A program made the position numbers and the translations under genes. A stretch of 52,520 bases of DNA from Chloroflexota bacterium (GTDB lineage: Bacteria; Chloroflexota; Anaerolineae; Aggregatilineales; Phototrophicaceae): contig JAEZAF010000052.1 in NCBI GenBank assembly GCA_023430545.1, positions 1 to 52,520 on the forward strand. The letters run 5' to 3'. How positions within the stretch are numbered: position 1 is the first letter of the stretch; the number at the start of each line of letters is the position of its first letter. Below are positions 32,001-40,632 of the stretch, piece after piece. The notes under the pieces are model-generated. The model searched no databases and had not been told where the DNA came from. It was given only the letters and a program-made list of their open reading frames with translations.

Positions 32001-35000
32001 TATCCGCGACATGGGTGAATTCCGGCGTGGAGATGATCCGCCACAGCGGGAATTGGGTCGGAGAGAGCACCAGCCCTTCCATGTCGATGCCTTCGGTACG
32101 GTTCCAGTTGGAGGCGATCACGATGCTCGCGCTGGGCGATTCCCATGTGGAATTGTTGAGCAGTGCCATGAAGACCTGATCGACGTGATCTTCAATCAGG
32201 TAATCGACCACTGCCTGCACGATTTCCTGCGGGGACGAAGCTTCGATCAGTTGGCGGTTAGCCTGATACAGTGTGGAAGTCTCTTCCAGCGCGGTACGGA
32301 TTTCAGACACCAGCGCGATGTTGTCCAACACGACAGAGGCACTGGCCGAGATGGCCGAGAGATAGCGCTTCTCGCCTTCGGAGAAGGGATGCGGCTCGTG
32401 GTATGAGGTCAGGATGATCCCGGCACGCTCACCCTTCACGCGCAGCGGCACCGCCCCAAACGCCCGGATCAGGCTGCCGCTGGCCGCCAGCAGTGCGCCT
32501 TCGAAGCTGTCCGCAGCCGAGAGTTTCGCGGTATCGGCCACAAAGATACCGTTATCCGGGATATTTTCACGCAGCAGGGCCGTCCGCAGAAGCTGCGTCG
32601 ACTCGTCTTCGGTATGGACGATGACATCCACATCAAGGCTGGTATGCGAAAGCGCGGCGGTGTACTCATGCACGGCGGAATGCGCCAGTGCTGTATGCAG
32701 CGCGTCGCTTAACTGGTCGATGTCACGCGCGCTGCTGATGACGCTGTTGGCTTCGTACAGGGTCTTGGCTTCCTGAAGCGCCTGCGCGGTACGCTGGATC
32801 AGGTAGCGGTTATCGATGACAGTGGAGGCGATACCGCCAAGCTGCATGATCAGACGCTCGTTTTCGAAGACGAACGGCACCTCATGCCGGATGGCGATCA
32901 ACCAGCCGATGGGCATATTACGGGCACTGGCACGCAGCGGGACGGTGATGACATAGGCGTTTTCAAGAATCGGATGTCCGATGACCTGTTGGCCGATGTG
33001 TTCACTCACCTCTTCCGGTGAGTGCGAGATCGCTGAGTCGTTATTCAGCAGCGGGACGAAGATCGAGGTGTCCTCGACGGTTTCAACCAGCGTCCGCGCC
33101 GGGATCAGCGCACCGGTGTCTTCATCGACCAGCAGCACGCAGGCTTCGGTCGCCTGAAGGTTGATCAACTGGTTGATGAGTACATCAAGCACGTCTTCGA
33201 TCACCAGTGCGTCAGAAAGCTCACGCTGTGCCTCGTAAATGGCGATCGTCTCTCGCAGACTTTCCTGCAGGGTGTTTTCCAGACCACGCAGGTTGCTGAT
33301 GTCTGAGAATGAGGTGACGATCGCTGCCACATTGCCGTCACCGTCCACAATCGGCGCAGCGTTGACCAGCAGGTCAAGCTGCGAGTCACTGCTGATCAGC
33401 GCGACATCGTCACTAAAGGTACTGAAACCCTCGCGTGCCGTGATGATTGGCAGTTCCTCGTCAGGATAGAAGTTCGATGTACCCGTGCGATAGAGATCAT
33501 AATTCTCGGCATTGAAGGCCCGCTTCTCGCGCAGGGCCTCACCCAGATAGACCTCGGCCTGTTCGTTGGAAAGCACCGGACGGAGCGTCTTCGGGTCCAG
33601 CACGACGATACCGGCGGGCAGGGTTGACATGACCGAGCGCAGTGTCTGCTGTTCATTCTGAACCTGAAGGAACAGACGGCGGTTTTCCTGCGCGACGGCG
33701 ATCTGGGTAGCAAGCGTGGTCGCGACTTCCTCGTCCCCTTCGTCCAGATCCGGGGCATCGACGTTCATCCCCAGTGTCAGTGTGCCGACGATCCCGCCGG
33801 GGCTGCGAATCGGGCTGACGACGAATTTACCGTACTCGGTGCGTAAGGCATCAAGCTGACGCTTCTGTGCTTTGGTCTGTGCACTGAACGCGGGATGTGC
33901 GCCGAGATCATTTACCAGCAGTGTCTGACCCGTGCGGACCGCCAGCGAAATCGGGTGCTCGCTCTCCAGCGTGAAGTGCAGCGGGTCCTGTTTGTCTGCC
34001 GTTTTCCCGTTCGATTTTCCAGTGATGTTTCCGGTCACGCCGCTCGGATCGACCGACAGGTTGGGCAGATGCACGATGAGCGCATCCAGCGTCTGCTTCT
34101 GCGGGTCGAGCAGGTGGATCGCCCAGCGGTCGTATCCGGCGGACTGCGCGACACTCGCCATGACTTCGCTCAGGTTGACTTCAAAGTCGAGGCCGACCTG
34201 ATTGGCAAGCTGTGCCGCGTTCGCCAGTGCCAGCGCACGCTGTGCTTCATTCTGGGCACGCTGCGCCTCGATCTGGGCATTATGGAAGAGCTGACGGTTT
34301 TCAATCGCGATGGCGATCTGGTCCGCGACTGCTTCCACGAAGCGAACGTACTGCTCATCGAAGGTATCCACGGAGTCACTCTGGCACAGGACAATACCGT
34401 ACCATTCCTGACGGTATTGCAGCGGTGTGATGGTCGCACTGGTGGTACCAGCCCGTTCCAGAATGGATCTGACCGCCTCGCCGTCCGCGTCATCCAACTT
34501 TTCACGCAGAGAGGGCAGATTGATCGACTGACCAGCGGCCAGCAGCATTCTTCCGACCGGGAACTCTGAAGTCGGGATGGTGTCCGCCTCACCGAGCAGA
34601 CGGAAATCGGCGGTTGCTGAATTGGCCCATGTGAAAACACACTCGAGTGCCTGTGCATTCCAGCCGGGTTCCGGCTGGGCCAGCAGCAGCGAGATAATGA
34701 CCTGTTTGGGTGTATTCACCTTCAGGGCGATATGTTCGCCCGTCGTGATGATCCCATCTTCTTCAGCAGCATCCGTGATTTCGGCGATATAGCTGCTCTC
34801 ATCCTCCGCAAAGGGACGGGCGAGGTGTTCAAGCGCATTCTCGTACACCGTTTGAAGATCCTGCGCACCGCTGATCGCACGGCTGGCGAGATACAGACGA
34901 TGCGTTTCGTCCAGCGCGAGTTCGGTACGGATCAGCAGCCGGCGGTTTTCAAGCTGGGTCGCCATCTGGACGGCCAGCGCGTAATACACGTCGAGATCTT

Positions 35001-38000
35001 CAGAGGACAGTTCTTCAGTGGAGACCGACATAACGGTCAGAATAGCAATTGGCTGATTAGCGCTGAACATCGGGAAGTGCGCCATCATCCGGTAGCCTTC
35101 GCGCCGCAGGGTGATAACCTGCACCGGGACGGTATCCGTCGGTACAAAATCATCGCGCAGGATGACGGCCTTACGTTCACGCATCGGCGAATCCAGCGCG
35201 ATCACCAGCGGATGACGCCGTACGGTTTCATCGACACGCTGCCCCCGCGACTGCGCGACAATGCGGCCAACAGTCGGCCAGCCGGTTTCGTCCAGCGCGC
35301 CTTCCAGCAGTGTCAGGCGGAAATCAAGCGGGATGGTCTTGCGCGTCTCCATGACGGCGTAGATCAGATCGGCGAAGGTCTGCATGGTGTTGATGCGGCG
35401 GCCTGCGATGTACAGGGTTTCACTGCGACGGCGGGCCTCTTCCGTCTGTTTGAGCAGCAGACGGTTGTCAATGGAAACACCGGCCTGGTCAACCAGCGCG
35501 GCAAAGACGCGGCCTTCCTGTTCATTGAAGTCACGCGCCTGCGGATATTGAATCATCAGCAGACCGAGTCGTTCAGCACGCACCGACAGGGGGATGATCG
35601 CCATCGCCCGTGTATCGATCTGATGGAACATCGACAGCAGCACCGGATCGACACGGCTGTCCTGCTCGACATCATTGACCAGTGTGACCTGACCCTGCTG
35701 CAAATCGGCAAACAGCGGATGGAACGGTGCAAAGATACGCGCCCCGACTTCCGTGAGTGCCGCGGCTTCGTCCTCATCTTCAGGCACGTTGTATCGGTCG
35801 GAATCGTGCTCTGTCACCATTCCCGCAACACCAAATGACATCTTCTCGATCAGCGTCAGCCAGTCAGACTGCTGATCACCGCTCTGCTCGGCATCATCAT
35901 AGACCCAGACCTGCGCACCTGTGGCGTCACTGGTCACGGAGATGATAATGGCCTGGAGCACGTCGTTCAGGCTGTCCGCCTCATTCAGATAACGGCTGAG
36001 CTGGTAGAGAATCGAGGTCTCCGACAGGCTGATCTGCGTTTCCTGAAACAGGCGGGCATTTTCAATCGCCAGCGCCACACGGTCTGCAACTGCACGCATG
36101 ATGACGCCGTCGCCTTCGCTCAGGCTCTGGCCGGTCTCCATTGAAGCGCTCAGCACACCGATCTGCTCACCGCGCAGGGCGATGGGGACGGTCAGTATGC
36201 GTTCACTGGCGGCTTCTGTCTGTGCGGCTTCATCCTCAGTGACAGGCTGAACGCTGGTCAGGTCGTAGCGATAGGCGCGTTCCTGAAACAGCGAGTTGCC
36301 CATACTGCTCCACGCGTCGCGGGTCGAACGGCGAGCGAGATCTTCTACCTGATTCATCTGCGCCCTGGACGTATTCAGCAGACGGGCGGTATTGATGGCG
36401 ATCGAGAGCTGGTCCGCGATCAACTGGAAGAAGGGCAGATCTTCGCGTTTGAACGCATACGGGAACCGGCTTTGAATATCCAGTACGCCGATGACTTCGT
36501 TATTGAGCATCAGCGGCAGGCCAAGTTCGGAACGGGTATCGTCCAGCAGTGGATTATAGACAAACGGTTCACCGGCCAGATTCAGCGTGTCCTGAATGAG
36601 AACCGGTTCCTTGGTCTGTGTGGTACGACCGATGACCGAATCACCATTGATCGGCATCTTGAACTGTTCGTCCAGCATCTGACGGCCCACTTCGCCACGA
36701 CTGCGGACCAGAACCGCGTTCCTGCCGATATCATCCAGCAGGAAGATCTGCGCGTGATAGAAGTTCAGCTCACTACAGATCATCTCGATGGCACGGTCGA
36801 ACAGCTTGTCCAGATCGTACAGGGTAGCGGTCGCACGGCTGATGCGTGCGGCAATTTCGATGTCGCGATGGCGGCGCTGGCCTTCCAGTTCCATCCGCTG
36901 GCGCAGGACTTGCAGATGTTCGGTAATGCGTTCCACCGATTCGGACACATTGCCGATCTCGCTCTCCGCCTGTGCTTCTTCGATGATGCTGCGAGAGACC
37001 AGCGATCGCCGCCGAAGGTCACGCTGAAGCGCACGTTCATCGACTTCAATCAGCGAGGCGACGTTTGAGACTTCCTGTGCCGCCTGCTCTACAGGGCGCA
37101 GGGCCTGCTGAAGCAGGTTTTCAAGGATGCGGAGCAGCATAAAGCCCATGATCGTGCCGCCGACAATGACCACTACGGTCGCCAGCAGTCGGAAATTGGG
37201 GCTGAACACGAGGTGCTCGCTGATCCCCAGCCGCCAGGGGAAGTTGGCCTGCCCGAAATCACTGACCACATAACTGCTGACCAGATTCAGGCCCACCAGC
37301 CAGTTTTCGAACCCTCGGCTGACACGATTGAAAGCGTCGATGATGTCTTCGTCGGGAAGCTCATCACCGCTGTACCACAGGATGCGGTTATATCGGTCCG
37401 CGACCATATAGCTGCGCAGACCGTCATCGGTATAGTTGGACTGGCGCAGCGTGGTCTCCATCCGGCGGAAGATCGCCGACAGGTCCAGCGTCAGGGCAAG
37501 CACACCAGCGTTAGCCCCATCAACGGTGGTGACTGGGGTGTACAGCGTGAGTTCGTTCGGGCTGTTCACGGCCTGTGAAGCCAGAACGGTCCCACTGCCA
37601 GCCAGGAGCGCCTGCTGGAAGACTTCCTCTTCCTGCGGGGCTGCCGGATTCACACTGATAAGTTCGGGGTCCAGATCGATCAGGCTGTTGCGTACCTCCG
37701 CAGAACCCCAGATCGCACCGCTCGGCAGCAAAAAGCGGACAGAGGTAAGCTGACCCTCGTAGCTGTTCAGCAGATCCTCAAAGGCACGCAGCATCTCGGA
37801 CTGTGACGTCCGCAGGGTGCGGTTCTCGCTGCCCAGGGGCAGTGTGACCGCATTCACTGCAAAATTACGCACACCGCTTAACTGGGTGGTATTGCGCAGG
37901 TTGTTGAACAGGTCATCCAGTTCCAGTTTCAGCACGGACTGCACCAGCCCTGCCGACTGCTGACGCACATCCTGCAGGGCGCGCGTCATACGGACATTCA

Positions 38001-38214
38001 GAACAATGATCGTAAGCAGGATGATAAAGCCGACAAACAGCACCAGCGCTGGTGTAATGGACCGTGTCAGGCTTTTGTGCAGCCGTTCCTGCCGCGAAGT
38101 GGGTGACGCAGACGTGCCTCGGTCAGAAGCAGGCTGCCCGGGCTGACGATTGATAGAGAACCGTCTCGGAATTTTCGAATTGGCGGACATCGTCTCGTGT
38201 TTGCCTCTGCTCAT
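29062..38214 (-). CDS. Giant hybrid sensor histidine kinase with about 11 GAF modules, PAS and two receivers
   Basis: 3050 residues. Order (approximate): basic cytosolic start 1-52; membrane helix 54-76; external Cache-like sensor 77-345; helix 346-370; GAF1 470-640; half-GAF 645-760; GAF 770-945, 950-1130, 1130-1310 and 1330-1515; PAS 1525-1655; GAF 1660-1830, 1835-2005, 2010-2185, 2190-2340 and 2350-2490; HisKA with phospho-acceptor H2513 in MSHELRTPLNS; HATPase 2610-2730 with NLVSNASKF, DTGMGI and GTGLGL; Pro/Ser-rich linker; REC1 (D2852); REC2 (D2973). REC1 has Arg (FIQRPF) where receivers have a conserved Lys, so it may signal atypically; REC2 keeps Lys (LPKT). ATG 38214 abuts the upstream stop with no ribosome site, so coupling is likely; ATG 38190 is an alternative. 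It is the only kinase in the operon. Confidence 0.92.
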   Translation of the reverse strand: MSRGKHETMSANSKIPRRFSINRQPGQPASDRGTSASPTSRQERLHKSLTRSITPALVLFVGFIILLTIIVLNVRMTRALQDVRQQSAGLVQSVLKLELDDLFNNLRNTTQLSGVRNFAVNAVTLPLGSENRTLRTSQSEMLRAFEDLLNSYEGQLTSVRFLLPSGAIWGSAEVRNSLIDLDPELISVNPAAPQEEEVFQQALLAGSGTVLASQAVNSPNELTLYTPVTTVDGANAGVLALTLDLSAIFRRMETTLRQSNYTDDGLRSYMVADRYNRILWYSGDELPDEDIIDAFNRVSRGFENWLVGLNLVSSYVVSDFGQANFPWRLGISEHLVFSPNFRLLATVVVIVGGTIMGFMLLRILENLLQQALRPVEQAAQEVSNVASLIEVDERALQRDLRRRSLVSRSIIEEAQAESEIGNVSESVERITEHLQVLRQRMELEGQRRHRDIEIAARISRATATLYDLDKLFDRAIEMICSELNFYHAQIFLLDDIGRNAVLVRSRGEVGRQMLDEQFKMPINGDSVIGRTTQTKEPVLIQDTLNLAGEPFVYNPLLDDTRSELGLPLMLNNEVIGVLDIQSRFPYAFKREDLPFFQLIADQLSIAINTARLLNTSRAQMNQVEDLARRSTRDAWSSMGNSLFQERAYRYDLTSVQPVTEDEAAQTEAASERILTVPIALRGEQIGVLSASMETGQSLSEGDGVIMRAVADRVALAIENARLFQETQISLSETSILYQLSRYLNEADSLNDVLQAIIISVTSDATGAQVWVYDDAEQSGDQQSDWLTLIEKMSFGVAGMVTEHDSDRYNVPEDEDEAAALTEVGARIFAPFHPLFADLQQGQVTLVNDVEQDSRVDPVLLSMFHQIDTRAMAIIPLSVRAERLGLLMIQYPQARDFNEQEGRVFAALVDQAGVSIDNRLLLKQTEEARRRSETLYIAGRRINTMQTFADLIYAVMETRKTIPLDFRLTLLEGALDETGWPTVGRIVAQSRGQRVDETVRRHPLVIALDSPMRERKAVILRDDFVPTDTVPVQVITLRREGYRMMAHFPMFSANQPIAILTVMSVSTEELSSEDLDVYYALAVQMATQLENRRLLIRTELALDETHRLYLASRAISGAQDLQTVYENALEHLARPFAEDESSYIAEITDAAEEDGIITTGEHIALKVNTPKQVIISLLLAQPEPGWNAQALECVFTWANSATADFRLLGEADTIPTSEFPVGRMLLAAGQSINLPSLREKLDDADGEAVRSILERAGTTSATITPLQYRQEWYGIVLCQSDSVDTFDEQYVRFVEAVADQIAIAIENRQLFHNAQIEAQRAQNEAQRALALANAAQLANQVGLDFEVNLSEVMASVAQSAGYDRWAIHLLDPQKQTLDALIVHLPNLSVDPSGVTGNITGKSNGKTADKQDPLHFTLESEHPISLAVRTGQTLLVNDLGAHPAFSAQTKAQKRQLDALRTEYGKFVVSPIRSPGGIVGTLTLGMNVDAPDLDEGDEEVATTLATQIAVAQENRRLFLQVQNEQQTLRSVMSTLPAGIVVLDPKTLRPVLSNEQAEVYLGEALREKRAFNAENYDLYRTGTSNFYPDEELPIITAREGFSTFSDDVALISSDSQLDLLVNAAPIVDGDGNVAAIVTSFSDISNLRGLENTLQESLRETIAIYEAQRELSDALVIEDVLDVLINQLINLQATEACVLLVDEDTGALIPARTLVETVEDTSIFVPLLNNDSAISHSPEEVSEHIGQQVIGHPILENAYVITVPLRASARNMPIGWLIAIRHEVPFVFENERLIMQLGGIASTVIDNRYLIQRTAQALQEAKTLYEANSVISSARDIDQLSDALHTALAHSAVHEYTAALSHTSLDVDVIVHTEDESTQLLRTALLRENIPDNGIFVADTAKLSAADSFEGALLAASGSLIRAFGAVPLRVKGERAGIILTSYHEPHPFSEGEKRYLSAISASASVVLDNIALVSEIRTALEETSTLYQANRQLIEASSPQEIVQAVVDYLIEDHVDQVFMALLNNSTWESPSASIVIASNWNRTEGIDMEGLVLSPTQFPLWRIISTPEFTHVADINAVDTLDETDLGGLEMLEMRSYAVLPLRVSNRAIGAIWMGSREAKPISPRAERVYRTFAEQASLSLEAAYLLRQTERRAAQLQTSAEISSSAGRILNLEVLLPQVVELIRNSFEYDQVQVFLLDDMREYALLRASTGEAGQELLRRNHKIKLGSTSVVGRTVSDGMPIIAQDTAAANVVHLPNPLLPLTRSEMALPLIIKDRVIGALDVQSNQANYFTEEDIAALTTLAAQISIAIENARLYADAQKQANRMGFLFEATRSAAAAETLEATLQNVANYLHGNQNVLATVLYLRRDYVDAEDQLFSTLEAVALEGIDQPLTEIEAPRLDDTESLLIQVAANREAYIIASTAQEPSYIPVVSAAQSAIVVPLVGSGELLGMIVQEAIEPNRFNFEDLQLMSTLSSSISAVIQSTQLLERLQNANEELRELDRIKSEFLANMSHELRTPLNSIIGFSRVMLKGIDGPLTEMQEQDLNTIYTSGQHLLTLINDVLDQAKIAAGKMDLKADYFDMKSVIESVKSIGLGLVKEKNLQLVVEMAQTMPKAFGDEFRTRQVLINLVSNASKFTSQGGITIRSYPVEDKGQTWIRVDVIDTGMGIAKKNIPLLFEAFRQVDSSLTRTAGGTGLGLPIARSLVEMQGGEMLVESEVNVGSTFSITLPTTPPAVDDGGDNPNGAVDSANGTSKPAGDARSAQRTTGALRSQPASSDARPPEPMLAPSRPGGPSKRMMEAKRQVLLIEDSPDMVDQMRRALQPDGFEVLAASITLEAEAMASGLHPTLIVMDVNFQKGAGWDILERLKGRDDTADIPIIIVTLSNEEERARQMGVHSFIQRPFLPETLLNAAIDAEAESNLARILIIDDEPDAVRLLEQLLSENGQYRVFHATNGADGVAMVARRRPNLILLDLRMPEMDGFKVLEELRAYPEAAAIPVIVVTGDADLSKSEKEMIGNVFVLPKTVINEKDFRDFIDHVQKHLSGEEGGN

Positions 38215-40632
38215 TTATTTCTGGGACGGATCGGGTGCGTCAGCAGGACTGCTGCCAGCACCGCTGTCATCTGGCGGGTTGGGGCCGGTGCTGTCATCAG
38301 ACGTGTGACCGGCATGGTGTCCATTTTTTGAATTTCCATTGGCGGCCTGATTCGCGGCCTGCCCTGTGGGCAGATTCAGATTCGGCCCACCGGATAATCC
38401 GCCGGGGATACCGATGAGATCATCAAAGCCGATGTCATCGGTCATTGAACCGCCAGCCGCGCCAAGGGTCAGCCGGATATTGACCTCAGGCACATGCAGT
38501 ACCTGTCCGACTTCGCGGACGGCAGTTTGCAGGATCTGGTCGATGTCGGTCTGTGTACTGAACTTGGCAGTGATGCTGTTGACGACGCGCTCGCGTTCGA
38601 CGGTGCGCTGTGATTCTTCAAACAGGCGGGCATTGTCCAGGCTGACGGCCAGACGGTTGACCAGTTCTTCGGCCAGCAGCAGCTTCTCGTAATTGAAGTC
38701 CACCTGTGGCAGTTCCCACTCCACGACACCGAGGATCTGACCACGCAGGCGAACCGGGACGACAACCGGAACCGTGTTCGCAGCGGTCAGCTCACCAACC
38801 GCCATTTCGCCGGTCTGAAGTGCCTGCTGCCGCAGATTTTCGGTATTCAGGGCGATATTTCCAGAGCGTGCCGTCAGGACATTGCGCCGCTGATTACGCA
38901 TATGTTCGCGCCAGCCCTCATAGGTCTGTGTCTGTGAAGTCTTGTTCAGACGCTCGAGCTGGGACAGCGAGTCCTGATAAAGGCGGGCGTTGTCCACACT
39001 GATGGCGAGCTGGTCGGCCATAATCTGAAGCAGGGTGACCTGATCTTCAAAGAAGGTGTTATCCTGCTTGCTCTGGACATCCAGTGCGCCGATGATGGTG
39101 TTACCAATGCGCAGCGGGATCGCGAGTTCAGAACGGGTTTCCGGCAGGAATTCGTTCGCACGGTGGACGGTACTGGTGGTGGTATCGCGCTCGACAATCA
39201 CGCGGCCTTCGCCAGTGACCATCCCGATAATACTGGTGCTGCCCACCGCCAGACGATGACCACGCCTCAGCAGGGTCTCACCGGCCTGTCCGGTGCTGGC
39301 ACGCAGCACGGCGTAGCGGCCATCCGCATCGATCAGGAAGATCTGCGCGTGATAGATATTGGAGAAGGAGTTGACGATCAGGTTCACCACGTCGGTCATC
39401 AGGCGCTGAAGGTCGCGCTGGGTAGCCGCATATCGGCTGACTTCCTGTGTCGCCTGAAGGTCACGGACGCGGTCGGCCAGACGCTGTTCAAGGTCGTCGA
39501 TCGTTTGCAGAACCTGCTGCCGGACGGAGACAATCCCGCGTGCCAGTGTGCCGATCTCATCATGACGGTCTACCCCAGTCACCTGAGCAGTGAAGTCGCC
39601 TTCGCCAAGACGCAGCATCGCATCACGGATTGCAAACAGCGGCGGGATCAGGTTGTTATACAGCCCAAACGTCAGCAGACCGATGAAAAACATCAGGACG
39701 ATGATGTACACCGGGCCATTGGATTCCACAAACGCCTGAATCGGCGCGTTGATCTCGATTTCGTCGTAATTCTCCGCGACGAACACCATCCGCGATCCTT
39801 CGATCGGGCTGAGGAAATGCGTATACTGGTCGTCTTCTTCCATAAAGGAATAGACACCCTCACGGAGGTCCAGGCTGGAGGTGAGGCCGAGCCGCTGGCG
39901 CGATTCCTGTGCCAGTGCGCGGGATTCCGGTGGTGCGATGACCACACCATCGCTGGTCGTCAGGTAGCTGACCACCGGAATAAAGTCATCTATGACGCCA
40001 AGATAATCATGAAGAAGATGGTCGATATTCAGTGTGGCGATCATAAACCCGGCAGGTGAGCGGTCAGTGTAATAGATTACCTGCGTGATCTCGTAAACCG
40101 GGTTCCCCTGAAGATCGACATAGAGGGTGTCGCGGCTCTCTTCATTCAGCAGGGCGGCATCCTGGCCGGACTGAAAGCCGAATGATTCCGCCAGATTGAT
40201 ACCACTTCCGATGCTGAGGTTCTGCTGTGTGCTGGCGATGATATTGCCTTCAGGATCTGCCAGACTGACCCTCAGAAAATAACCCGTCAGGGTCAGACGG
40301 TTATTGAGCAGGTCAACGATCGTCTGCCGGTTATCCAGATTGGCCGGATTGACCAGCAGTTCCAGTACCGTCCGACGGTAGCGCAGGTCGCTGGCAAGAC
40401 CTGAGAGCAGGCCGTGCACCTGATCCAGCCCCTGTGTGATGTGCGTCAGTTCAGTCTGGCCGTAGCTCTGCAGATACCGCTCGACGTTCTCCTCATCGCG
40501 GATCTGTGCCCCGGCATTGACAAGGATCAGTGTCAGAAAGGTTGGAGCGATCACCAGCAGCAGGATGATCACCGTCAGTTTGGTGCGGATCGACCAGTTA
40601 TTGATATTCAGCAGCCGCCATAGTTGGTTCAT
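38215..40632 (-). CDS. Membrane sensor: Cache-like domain, HAMP, GAF, half-GAF (no kinase)
   Basis: 805 residues. Helix 18-40 (LTVIILLLVIAPTFLTLILV), a double-Cache-like external domain to about 300 (YFLRVSLADPEGNIIAS; FIPVVSYLTTSDGVVIAP), helix about 303-325, HAMP about 325-380 (LRLGEGDFTAQV, DEIGTLARG), a canonical GAF about 400-550 (IYHAQIFLIDADGRYAVLRA; ETRSELAIPLRIGNTIIGAL), a half-GAF about 570-680 opening with a Trp motif (YEGWREHM), a truncated-GAF tail about 685-735 (RVVNSITAKFSTQTDIDQIL) and a Gly/Asn/Pro-rich end. There is no kinase, receiver or cyclase, so it must act on a partner, presumably the kinase encoded immediately downstream. Its ATG overlaps the previous stop by four bases. 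Confidence 0.9.
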   Translation of the reverse strand: MNQLWRLLNINNWSIRTKLTVIILLLVIAPTFLTLILVNAGAQIRDEENVERYLQSYGQTELTHITQGLDQVHGLLSGLASDLRYRRTVLELLVNPANLDNRQTIVDLLNNRLTLTGYFLRVSLADPEGNIIASTQQNLSIGSGINLAESFGFQSGQDAALLNEESRDTLYVDLQGNPVYEITQVIYYTDRSPAGFMIATLNIDHLLHDYLGVIDDFIPVVSYLTTSDGVVIAPPESRALAQESRQRLGLTSSLDLREGVYSFMEEDDQYTHFLSPIEGSRMVFVAENYDEIEINAPIQAFVESNGPVYIIVLMFFIGLLTFGLYNNLIPPLFAIRDAMLRLGEGDFTAQVTGVDRHDEIGTLARGIVSVRQQVLQTIDDLEQRLADRVRDLQATQEVSRYAATQRDLQRLMTDVVNLIVNSFSNIYHAQIFLIDADGRYAVLRASTGQAGETLLRRGHRLAVGSTSIIGMVTGEGRVIVERDTTTSTVHRANEFLPETRSELAIPLRIGNTIIGALDVQSKQDNTFFEDQVTLLQIMADQLAISVDNARLYQDSLSQLERLNKTSQTQTYEGWREHMRNQRRNVLTARSGNIALNTENLRQQALQTGEMAVGELTAANTVPVVVPVRLRGQILGVVEWELPQVDFNYEKLLLAEELVNRLAVSLDNARLFEESQRTVERERVVNSITAKFSTQTDIDQILQTAVREVGQVLHVPEVNIRLTLGAAGGSMTDDIGFDDLIGIPGGLSGGPNLNLPTGQAANQAANGNSKNGHHAGHTSDDSTGPNPPDDSGAGSSPADAPDPSQK

